Assembly (NCBI GenBank): GCA_963745675.1
Contig: CAVUYM010000030.1
Location: 1-5,284, forward strand
From: JAUIIK01 sp963745675
GTDB taxonomy: Bacteria; Chloroflexota; Chloroflexia; Thermomicrobiales; CFX8
Reading direction: 5' to 3'
Length of the DNA stretch: 5,284 nucleotides
Part shown: positions 1 through 4,951 of the stretch, in pieces
Layout of the letters: each line of letters begins with the position of its first letter
Numbering within the stretch: the stretch's first letter is position 1
Position numbers and translations under genes: made by a program
Notes under the pieces: model-generated
Told to the model about the DNA's origin: nothing
The model's input: the letters and a program-made list of their open reading frames with translations, nothing else
Database searches by the model: none

Positions 1-76
1 CTCTATGCAGCAGGGATTTGGCGGGACGTTGGACCAGCTTGCGGTCTATCTGACCGAATTGCAGCCTGCCGGGTGA
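1..76 (+). CDS. AHSA1/SRPBCC family protein, C-terminal end only
   Basis: The open frame from base 2 ends at a TGA at 74-76 and encodes 24 residues, including GGTLDQLAVYLTE. This is the usual C-terminal helix of AHSA1-like SRPBCC (START/Bet v 1 fold) proteins, whose last helix closes the hydrophobic ligand cavity and normally contains a G..(S/T)LD.LA.YL pattern. The rest of the gene lies upstream of the window. These small cytoplasmic proteins have mostly unknown ligands; the name comes from similarity to the eukaryotic Hsp90 activator Aha1. The next gene on the same strand is a DHFR-like reductase 111 bases downstream, a common pairing. The fragment is short, so the family call rests on the helix pattern and on the second AHSA1-like gene at the other end of the window. 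Confidence 0.55.
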   Translation, partial: SMQQGFGGTLDQLAVYLTELQPAG

Positions 77-129
77 GCGGCTGCGATCTTCCGCGACCGT
101 TTTATCAAGGTAAAAGTGACAGAGTATTC

Positions 130-153
130 GCCGGCTCAAACGCTTGAGTCGGC
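130..153 (+). repeat. Short perfect hairpin upstream of the DHFR-like gene
   Basis: GCCGGCTCAA (130-139) and TTGAGTCGGC (144-153) form a 10-bp stem with one G-U pair around the tetraloop ACGC. It lies between the AHSA1 end and the DHFR-like gene, 34 bases before the ATG. No T-run follows, so it is not a classical intrinsic terminator. It could be a weak terminator, an mRNA-stabilising stem or a leader structure. The structure is plain in the sequence; its role is unknown. Confidence 0.5.
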
Positions 154-187
154 ATGATCTGGATGGATTCTCGATAAAGGAGAAGAA

Positions 188-782
188 ATGGGCAAGATAG
201 TCGTTTCACAGTTCATGACGCTGGATGGAGTGGTGGAAGATCCCGGAGGGGCCGAATCCTTCGAACACGGCGGCTGGGCGTTCGAGTTCGAGCGCGGAGC
301 CGAGGGTGACAAGTTCAAGCTCGATGAAGTTATCGCGAGCGATGCTCTGCTGTTGGGCCGGGTAACCTACCAGGGTTTCGCCGCCGCCTGGCCCTCGGTC
401 ACCGATGAGGTTGGCTTCGCTGAGAAGTTCAATACCATGCCTAAGTATGTCGCTGTCATCGACTCTGAGCGAGCCACTCGATTGGGCCAACTCGAAACTG
501 CTGGGGAGCGATCTTGAGGCTGGCGTCATTGCGCTTCGCGAGCAGCCGGGCGGGGATATCCTCGTCAACGGCAGCATCCAGCTCGTGCAGTCGCTCATGC
601 AGCATGACCTGGTTGATGAATACCGCCTGATGGTCTTCCCTGTCGTGCTCGGGAGCGGCCGGACGCTGTTTGGCAACGGCGGTAAGAAGGCGCGCATGAA
701 GTTGATGAATTCCCAGCCGGTTGGACCGGACGGCGTCGTTATCCTGACCTACCAACCGGCGGGCAAGAGAGCCAGCGGATAG
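188..782 (+). pseudogene. RibD C-terminal/DHFR-like reductase, interrupted by a +1 frameshift
   Basis: The gene starts at ATG 188, with AAGGAG at 177-182 as ribosome binding site. The first frame has the family start (GKIVV..FMTLDGVVEDPGG, residues 2-21) and the dinucleotide-fold segment LLLGRVTYQGFAAAWP (about residues 54-69), then NTMPKYV. After codon 449-451 the frame is lost and would stop at 515-517. The next frame continues with SSTLSEPLDWANSKLLG, then GGDILVNGSIQLVQSLMQHD and LMVFPVVLGSGRTLF, and stops at 780-782. Removing C453 restores PKYVVSSTL, the usual family sequence, and gives about 197 residues, normal for the family. Members resemble the reductase domain of RibD and dihydrofolate reductase and probably use NAD(P)H, but substrates of such stand-alone copies are mostly unknown. 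Apart from the one base nothing looks decayed, so an assembly error is as likely as a true pseudogene. Confidence 0.85.
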
Positions 783-1009
783 GTACCGTCTGGCTGTCAT
801 CCCGGCCGGAGCGCAGCGAAATGGATAAATCCCAACGGGGTGTGACGTAAGAATGCTTGGCACGACATAGCCCTGGTTGAGCGTTCGCCACCAAACTAGC
901 GCCGCGCACCAGGGCGACCCTTGTTGTTGCATGTGGCGGTGCTTCGAAATTGGGATCTCTATGCGCCGCGACACGATCGATTGGGGTGATGAGTGTGAAG
1001 GCGAGGCAG
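783..1009. other. Intergenic stretch between convergent genes, no gene seen
   Basis: This stretch separates the stop codons of the DHFR-like gene (+) and the HxlR gene (-). No open frame shows a recognisable family or a credible ribosome binding site. Two inverted repeats might end transcription: GTCATCCCG (796-804) against CGGGGTGTGAC (836-846), imperfect, and CCCTGGT (871-877) against ACCAGGG (908-914), perfect but with a 30-base loop. Neither is followed by a T-run. Confidence 0.5.
796..846. repeat. Imperfect inverted repeat, possibly a dispersed repeat
   Basis: The arms GTCATCCCG and CGGGGTGTGAC enclose GCCGGAGCGCAGCGAAATGG. The wording GTCATCC..GAGCGCAGCGAA resembles short dispersed palindromic repeats found in many copies in several GC-rich genomes, including Chloroflexota. 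Only one copy is in this window, so its repeated nature cannot be shown here. It starts 14 bases after the DHFR-like stop codon, where a terminator is also expected. Confidence 0.25.
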
Positions 1010-1460
1010 CTAGCCGTCGGCGGCTGTTTCAGCTTCGATCGGAACGCCGAGATGCTCGTGTCGCAGATCGGTCATGATCTGATCCCAGTAAACGGGGCCG
1101 CCGTCTTCGAGCATTGCTGCGAGTCGGTCCGGCCCGATGCTCACCGGAAGATGATGACGACCCCAGATCGAGATCTGGGCAAGGACAGGCGTCAGGGCGA
1201 TCGATTTCTCGGTCAGGCTGTAGATGATCTTCTGTTTGTGAGTGGGGTCGCTGGAGCGCGGTGAGCATACCCACTTCGACGAGCATCTTCAGGCGGTCGG
1301 AGAGAATGTTGGACGAGATACCTTCGTTCGACTCCAACAATTCGCGGAAATGCCGCTTCCCGAGCAAGATGATATCTCGCAGGATTACCAGACTCCAGCG
1401 GTCTCCAAGCATCTCGACTGTCAGGTTGATCGGGCATCCCGATCGGTGTTCGACGTCCAT
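1010..1460 (-). pseudogene. HxlR-family winged-helix regulator, interrupted by a +1 frameshift
   Basis: HxlR proteins are dimeric winged-helix DNA-binding regulators, often autoregulatory and often sensing quinones, aldehydes or oxidants. The start at 1460 is chosen because AAGGA (1466-1470) precedes it at five bases, and because the upstream ATG at 1490 lies inside the likely -10 box. The protein opens with SGCPINLTVEMLGDRWSLV; Cys9 sits where YodB and HypR carry their redox cysteine. HFRELLES, SNILSDRLKMLVEVGMLT (residues 50-67) then forms the recognition helix and following turn. The frame breaks there. Ignoring one base (C1259 on the + strand) it continues RSSDPTHKQKIIYSLTEKS (the wing) and ALTPVLAQISIWGRHH, stopping at 1010-1012. 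The restored length is about 149 residues. Without correction the frame runs on with low-complexity Arg/Ser-rich sequence to 1029. All family landmarks are intact on both sides of the break. Confidence 0.85.
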
Positions 1461-1465
1461 TTCTA

Positions 1466-1470
1466 TCCTT
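1466..1470 (-). promoter_or_regulatory. Ribosome binding site deciding the HxlR start
   Basis: On the minus strand AAGGA lies five bases before the ATG at 1460. The alternative ATG at 1490 overlaps the predicted -10 box and would not be on the transcript. Confidence 0.55.
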
Positions 1471-1488
1471 ATGTTCTGTCCCCCTTGC

Positions 1489-1517
1489 ATTATCCTATCA
1501 CCATGGCTACACTACAA
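1489..1517 (-). promoter_or_regulatory. Likely sigma-70-type promoter of the HxlR gene
   Basis: Read on the minus strand, TTGTAG (1512-1517) and GATAAT (1489-1494) are separated by exactly 17 bases. The -10 box differs from TATAAT at one position; the -35 box keeps only TTG. Transcription would start near 1482, giving a leader of about 20 bases before ATG 1460. The -35 box lies inside the palindrome at 1511-1528, as expected for autorepression. Confidence 0.45.
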
Positions 1518-1528
1518 CCAGTTGCAGT
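1511..1528. promoter_or_regulatory. Candidate operator of the HxlR regulator
   Basis: ACTACAAC-CA-GTTGCAGT is an 18-bp dyad with seven of eight positions matching between arms. HxlR dimers bind such short dyads near their own promoters, and ACTA/TAGT-containing sites are reported for relatives such as YodB. It overlaps the predicted -35 box of the HxlR gene, so binding would block its own transcription. Its TTGCAG half also faces the + strand and could be part of a divergent promoter, though no intact gene starts there now. Confidence 0.45.
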
Positions 1529-1888
1529 TTCGTATCGGTTTTATGTTCTATCTGTACGGACAGCGAGATCCGGTCACGATGGCGAAAGGAATATGACTTG
1601 ATCCTGTACCTCGTTCTGAACGCACTCGGTCGTCAAGAGCGTTGGGAAGAACCGGCCGAGTGCATAGACGAATCGACTATCGGCGGGTTTCTCCATCACG
1701 GCGAGTACGACGATGAATAGGGCCGCGATCCGTAGAGACGTGCCGCTGGCGCGTCTGCGTTTCAACACTGATCTGCTTTTTGGGACGAATCCGATTTTCA
1801 GCTCAGAGCGCACCAGCGACACGTCTCTCCAGGTGCGCCGGTGTCTATCCAGCGGTCTACCGACAGGCCATGTAGCAAAGGATCACAG
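1529..1888. other. About 360 bases without a convincing gene
   Basis: Between the HxlR operator and the DUF899 gene no frame on either strand shows a recognisable family. On the + strand AAAGGA (1585-1590) precedes ATG 1593, but this opens only ATG ACT TGA. The minus strand has an 82-codon open frame (1574-1822) with a short hydrophobic part (AALFIVVLAV), with no family match I recognise and no good ribosome binding site. HxlR genes usually have a divergent target gene, so this may be the place where one was lost. The stretch also holds the inverted repeat at 1734-1828. Confidence 0.4.
1734..1828. repeat. Long imperfect inverted repeat
   Basis: AGAGACGTGCCGCTGGCGCG (1734-1753) is matched by the reverse complement of 1809-1828 with two differences in 20. 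Pairing continues through TCTG (1754-1757) against CAGA (1804-1807) with one bulged base (1808). In a minus-strand RNA both differences become G-U pairs, so a stem of about 24 bp with one bulge could form around a loop of about 46 bases. It ends 60 bases before the DUF899 start codon. It could be a terminator-like or leader structure, or the remains of a mobile element's ends. There is no flanking target duplication that I can see. Confidence 0.55.
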
Positions 1889-2557
1889 ATGACACTCCCG
1901 ACTGTCGTATCCCAGAAGGAGTGGCAAGCAGCAAACGAAGCGATGCTCGCCAGGGAGAAAGAAGCTACTCGCGCCCATGACGCGCTCAACGCCGAGCGCC
2001 GCCGCATGCCGATGACGAAGGTCGAGAAGGACTATACCTTCGAAGGGCCCGATGGGCCGGTGAAGCTGATCGATCTCTTCGAGGGCTGCCGTCAGCTCAT
2101 CCTCTACCACTTCATGTTCGGTCCAGATTGGGCTGAGGGCTGCGGCGGCTGCTCAATGTTCGTCGATAACATGGGCCACCCAGCACATCTGCTGGCCCGC
2201 GATACCGCCTTCGCCATGGTGTCGCGAGCGCCGCTCGAGAAGCTGCAAGCGTTCAAAGAGCGCATGGGCTGGGATAGACCCTGGTATTCGTCGGCCGACA
2301 GCGACTTCAACTTCGATTTTGGCGTCTCGACCGAAGAGGATGAGACCTTTGGGTTGAGCGTCTTCCTCCGCGAAGGTGACGACGTCTATCGCACCTACTT
2401 CACGGCCGGACGCGGGGTCGAACACCTCGGCAGCGTCTGGACCTTCCTGGACCTGACGCCCTTTGGCCGCCAGGAACTCTGGGAGGAATCACCGGAGGGC
2501 CGGCCACAAACTGAGCCGTACATCTGGTGGCGCCACCATGACAAGTACGCTGACTAG
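1889..2557 (+). CDS. DUF899 family thioredoxin-like protein
   Basis: The protein has 222 residues and is intact. The start at 1889 is chosen over an in-frame ATG at 1841 because AAAGGA stands six bases before it and because MTLPTVVSQKEWQAA is the usual family beginning. DUF899 proteins have a thioredoxin-like fold. After an N-terminal helical part (LLAREKEATRAHDALNAERR-type, about residues 18-39), the strand DGPVKLIDLFEG leads to YHFMFGPDWAEGCGGCSMF, with the CxxC pair at Cys85 and Cys88. HLLARDTAFAMVSRAPLEK, then WYSSADSDFNFDF and the C-terminal YIWWRHHDKY follow, all family hallmarks. No signal peptide or membrane segment is seen, so it is cytoplasmic. A thiol-based reductase or peroxidase role is suggested by the fold, but the biochemical function of the family is unproven. 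The 70-base gap to the next gene allows co-transcription with the reductase and hydrolase downstream. Confidence 0.9.
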   Translation: MTLPTVVSQKEWQAANEAMLAREKEATRAHDALNAERRRMPMTKVEKDYTFEGPDGPVKLIDLFEGCRQLILYHFMFGPDWAEGCGGCSMFVDNMGHPAHLLARDTAFAMVSRAPLEKLQAFKERMGWDRPWYSSADSDFNFDFGVSTEEDETFGLSVFLREGDDVYRTYFTAGRGVEHLGSVWTFLDLTPFGRQELWEESPEGRPQTEPYIWWRHHDKYAD

Positions 2558-2627
2558 CAGCGCACGCTACCAGCTTGCTGCCAAAACACGTTGCAGAATC
2601 TGAGACTAACGTACAAAGGAGTTCACG

Positions 2628-3197
2628 ATGAGAAAGATCACCGCAGGATTGTTCATGTCGCTCGACGGCGTCATCGAGTCGCCGGGGGAGTGGCACTTTC
2701 CCTATTTCAACGAGGAGATGGGGGAGACCGTTGGAGCGCAGATGATGGCCGCAGACTGCATGCTGCTGGGCCGCGTCACCTATCAGGAGTTCGCAGGATT
2801 TTGGCCCGGCAAAACCGAAGACGAATATGAGGGCTCCGATTATATGAACGGCACGCCGAAATTCGTCGTTTCGACGACCCTGGACTCGGTCGATGAGTGG
2901 CAAAACTCGACGCTGCTGAAAGGTGATTTTGTCGAGGAGATCACGCATCTCAAGCAGCAGGAGGGCCAGAACATCGGCGTGACCGGTAGCGCCACGCTGG
3001 TGCGATCGCTCTTGCAGCACGATCTGCTAGACGAGTTGCACCTGCTGGTGCATCCCATCGTCATCGGGCACGGTAAGCAGCTCTTCCCCGATGGGACCGG
3101 GCAGATTCCACTGCAACTGCTCGATTCCAAGATCTTCGAGAACGGCGTCCTCTATCTCGTCTATGGCGCAGACGCGGGACGAGACGACCAGGCATGA
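2628..3197 (+). CDS. RibD C-terminal/DHFR-like reductase, intact copy
   Basis: This 189-residue protein is a stand-alone RibD_C/DHFR-fold protein. AAAGGAG ends six bases before ATG 2628, a strong ribosome binding site. It opens with RKITAGLFMSLDGVIESPGEW (residues 2-22), has MLLGRVTYQEFAGFWP (45-60), then GTPKFVVSTTLDSVDEW, the cofactor-loop segment NIGVTGSATLVRSLLQHD, and LLVHPIVIGHGKQLFPDG near the C-terminus. These are the landmarks of NAD(P)H-dependent reductases of this fold; the substrate is unknown. It shares the LLGRVTYQ.FA..WP block with the frameshifted copy at 188-782 but differs elsewhere, so the two are old paralogues rather than a recent duplication. Its stop overlaps the start of the hydrolase gene (ATGA), which indicates translational coupling. 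Confidence 0.92.
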   Translation: MRKITAGLFMSLDGVIESPGEWHFPYFNEEMGETVGAQMMAADCMLLGRVTYQEFAGFWPGKTEDEYEGSDYMNGTPKFVVSTTLDSVDEWQNSTLLKGDFVEEITHLKQQEGQNIGVTGSATLVRSLLQHDLLDELHLLVHPIVIGHGKQLFPDGTGQIPLQLLDSKIFENGVLYLVYGADAGRDDQA

Positions 3198-4107
3198 CGG
3201 CCCGCATGGCGAGCGACAGACCGGCGGCTCTCGATAACGGTGAAATCATCACGGTCAACGGGATCGGCCTCTGCGTCGAGACGTTTGGCGCTCGCGATGA
3301 CCCGGCGATTCTGCTGATTCACGGCGCGGCGACCTCCATGCAAGGCTGGGAGGACGAGTTCTGCGAGCGGTTGTCAACCGGGGGCCGCTTCGTCATCCGC
3401 TACGACCAGCGCGACACCGGGCGCTCGGTCAACTACCCACCGGGCCAGCCCGGCTACGCCTTTTCCGACCTGATCGACGACACGGCTGGGCTGCTTGACG
3501 CACTCGAACTGGAGCGTGCGCACTTCGTCGGACTCTCCATGGGCGGCGGCATCGCGCTGGGGGCCGCCCTCCGTTTTCCGCAGTCCGTCGCATCACTGAC
3601 CTTGATCGGGACGAGCCCTGGCGGTCCGGATCTGCCGCCTATGTCCGAGGACTTCCTGAACTTCATCGGCGGAACGGGTATCCGAACTGGACCGACCGTG
3701 AGGCCGTAATTGACCATGTGATCGCGTTCATGCGCGTCTGCCTCGGCGGCGCGGATGTGCTCGACGAAGGCGAACTGCGCGACCCCATCGGGCGAGACGT
3801 CGACCGCACAGCCAACTTCGCTTCCAGCCAGATCAACCACTTCGTCATGGAGACTGGCCCTGCGATACGGGACCGTCTGGGAGATATCGACGTACCGACG
3901 TTGGTGATCCATGGTGAAGAAGATCCCATATTCCCTCCAGGCCATGCAGAGGCGCTGCAGCGGGAGATTCCCGGTGCTGAGCTGCTTCTCCTGAAGCAGA
4001 CCGGGCATCTGCTGCTCCGGCCCACCTGGGACAGCGTCGTCCCGGCCTTGCTGGCACATACCTCGGGTGATCCCACTAGCTCGGGAAGCCGCAACGTTGC
4101 GGGATGA
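3194..4107 (+). pseudogene. Alpha/beta hydrolase, interrupted by a one-base deletion
   Basis: The start ATG 3194 overlaps the upstream stop by four bases. The first frame contains ILLIHGAATSMQGW with the oxyanion HG at 43-44, RYDQRDTGRS (69-78) and the nucleophile elbow GLSMGGG with Ser115. It stops at 3707-3709. A second frame carries the rest: NWTDREAVIDHVIAFMR, then PTLVIHGEEDPIFP with the likely acid Asp, and KQTGHLLL with the catalytic His, stopping at 4105-4107. The frames meet near 3671-3681, where one base is missing; a fourth G in the GGG at 3676-3678 would give GGTGYPNWTDRE and a protein of about 304 residues, normal for the family. The complete catalytic triad is present across both parts. 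The wording RYDQRDTGRS is common in aclacinomycin-methylesterase/RdmC-like hydrolases, but the substrate cannot be told. Deletion in a short G-run is a typical long-read error, though real decay is possible. Confidence 0.88.
4089..4102. repeat. Perfect 14-bp palindrome at the hydrolase 3' end
   Basis: CCGCAACGTTGCGG is a perfect dyad just before the hydrolase stop codon. It shares the core CAACGTTG with the palindrome at 4122-4137; the two centres are 34 bases apart. A pair of dyads with the same core suggests a dimeric DNA-binding protein, but part of it is coding sequence. Confidence 0.45.
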
Positions 4108-4121
4108 GGCAGTACATGCCC

Positions 4122-4137
4122 GGATCAACGTTGATCC
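4122..4137. repeat. Perfect 16-bp palindrome, candidate operator
   Basis: GGATCAACGTTGATCC is perfectly self-complementary and lies 14 bases after the hydrolase stop, in front of the DinB-like gene. A small stem CTGGA-ACGA-TCCAG (4137-4150) abuts it. It has no loop, so it fits a protein-binding site better than an RNA hairpin. Confidence 0.45.
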
Positions 4138-4192
4138 TGGAACGATCCAGCCAGTTACCAACGCCGGTGACGATTGAGCGCGACAAAATGTG

Positions 4193-4226
4193 CCCTGCAC
4201 CCGATCAATGACGCTCGGGTGCAGGG
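4193..4226 (+). terminator. Perfect 12-bp stem-loop between hydrolase and DinB-like genes
   Basis: CCCTGCACCCGA (4193-4204) and TCGGGTGCAGGG (4215-4226) form a perfect, GC-rich 12-bp stem around a 10-base loop. It lies after the upstream gene group and 23 bases before the DinB-like start, so a terminator of the upstream transcript or a leader element of the next gene is possible. The tail TTCAAATC is a poor T-run on the + strand; on the minus strand the stem is followed after a few bases by ATTTTG. The structure is certain, the function inferred. Confidence 0.5.
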
Positions 4227-4249
4227 TTCAAATCAGGGAGATAAAACGA

Positions 4250-4732
4250 ATGACAGTATCGACACGATCATCCGAACTTACAACAACATTCGAGCGAGGC
4301 AATGCCGAAGCTCTTGGACTGCTGAGCGGTTGTACTGAGGAGCAGTGGCGACGTACCACGCCCGCTGAGGGTTGGACCGTCGCTGCGACAGCGCACCATC
4401 TGGCAACCGTTCAGCGAGCTTTTGTTGGGATTGTCGAGAAGCGCGGAGGCGAGACCGATTCCCCAACAATTAGCATGGAAGAGATCCACCGCAGCAACGC
4501 CGCACATGCAAGCGAATTTGCGGAAGCTAACAGGATCGAGACGCTCGACATTCTTCGGTCTAGTGGAGTGGATATGGCCCTTCTTATCGCCAGCTTTGAC
4601 TACCCAGGGCTCGACAGCGTCGCCGGGAACTTTGGCGGCAACGAGATGACCGTCGCACGGTTCATCGAGTACGTCGTCATCGGCCACGTCCAGGAGCATG
4701 CGACGAGTATCCGGAATACGCTCGCTGGTTAG
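4250..4732 (+). CDS. DinB/maleylpyruvate isomerase-like metal-binding protein
   Basis: The protein has 160 residues and is intact. The start at 4250 follows AGGGAG (4234-4239) by about ten bases; the upstream in-frame ATG at 4190 would place the stem-loop 4193-4226 inside the coding region and is less likely. DinB-fold proteins are four-helix bundles holding a divalent metal through three His residues. Here TPAEGWTVAATAHHLATVQ supplies His49 or His50, and VVIGHVQEHA supplies His146 and His150 (HxxxH), the expected spacing. The EGWTV..TAHHLA wording is close to the N-terminal domain of mycothiol-dependent maleylpyruvate isomerases. Characterised relatives are thiol-dependent S-transferases using mycothiol or bacillithiol; whether this one has such activity is unknown. 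No signal peptide or membrane segment is seen. It is followed at 40 bases by the DHFR-like remnant. Confidence 0.85.
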   Translation: MTVSTRSSELTTTFERGNAEALGLLSGCTEEQWRRTTPAEGWTVAATAHHLATVQRAFVGIVEKRGGETDSPTISMEEIHRSNAAHASEFAEANRIETLDILRSSGVDMALLIASFDYPGLDSVAGNFGGNEMTVARFIEYVVIGHVQEHATSIRNTLAG

Positions 4733-4772
4733 ACGGCCGGCCGACGTCCTCATGATGAATCTGGAGGTCAGA

Positions 4773-4846
4773 ATGCGAAAGTGATCTATCCGATGACGGT
4801 GTCGCTCGATGGCTACGTCGCACTGCCTGTCGGGGCATTTGGATAA
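4773..4846 (+). pseudogene. Remnant of a third RibD/DHFR-like gene (N-terminus only)
   Basis: GGAGGT (4763-4768) stands four bases before ATG 4773, but the frame reads Met-Arg-Lys and stops at 4782-4784. Shifting by one base gives VIYPMTVSLDGYVALPVGAFG, then TAA at 4844-4846. Joined, with one missing base in the AAAG at 4778-4781, it reads MRKVIYPMTVSLDGYVA, the typical start of a DHFR-like reductase. Nothing downstream resembles the remaining 150 or so residues: LLGR..YE, the cofactor loop and the C-terminal strands are all absent, and the AHSA1 gene begins within 106 bases. So this copy is truly truncated, unlike the other frameshifted genes. An intact ribosome binding site suggests the loss is recent. 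Confidence 0.7.
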
Positions 4847-4951
4847 CCGCGAACCAGATGACCCGGGCCTCCATGCTCTCAGCCTTTGTGGCGATCGACG
4901 ATTGAGCGAACATACCGGATGCCAGTTGAAGTACCCGAATACTGTGAAGGA
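4847..4951. other. Short stretch after the DHFR-like remnant, no gene recognised
   Basis: About 105 bases link the remnant to the AHSA1 start. The three + frames give short peptides with no family likeness that I can see. It may be the scarred join left by a deletion that removed the body of the reductase gene. Confidence 0.35.

Noticed and set aside
188..782. Programmed ribosomal frameshifting as the cause of the breaks
   Set aside because: No slippery heptamer or downstream pseudoknot pattern is evident, the shifts differ in direction, and these families are not known to use it.
456..974. Long minus-strand open frame opposite the first DHFR-like gene
   Set aside because: It is antisense to well-supported family sequence, has no recognisable domain, and arises from GC-rich codon bias.
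1162..1179. Perfect inverted repeat CCCAGATC-GA-GATCTGGG
   Set aside because: It lies inside the HxlR coding region where codons explain the sequence; a binding role is not supported.
1574..1822. Minus-strand 82-codon frame with a hydrophobic stretch
   Set aside because: No family recognised, no good ribosome binding site, and it contains one arm of the inverted repeat and most of the loop; kept only as a note in the intergenic entry.
2400..3020. 206-codon minus-strand open frame
   Set aside because: It lies opposite the DUF899 end and the intact DHFR-like gene and shows no family pattern.
3454..4200. 248-codon minus-strand open frame opposite the hydrolase
   Set aside because: The + strand carries the full hydrolase triad; the minus reading is compositionally odd and without motif.
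4734..4743. Palindrome CGGCCGGCCG after the DinB-like stop
   Set aside because: Short, GC-only and likely by chance; no loop and no T-run.
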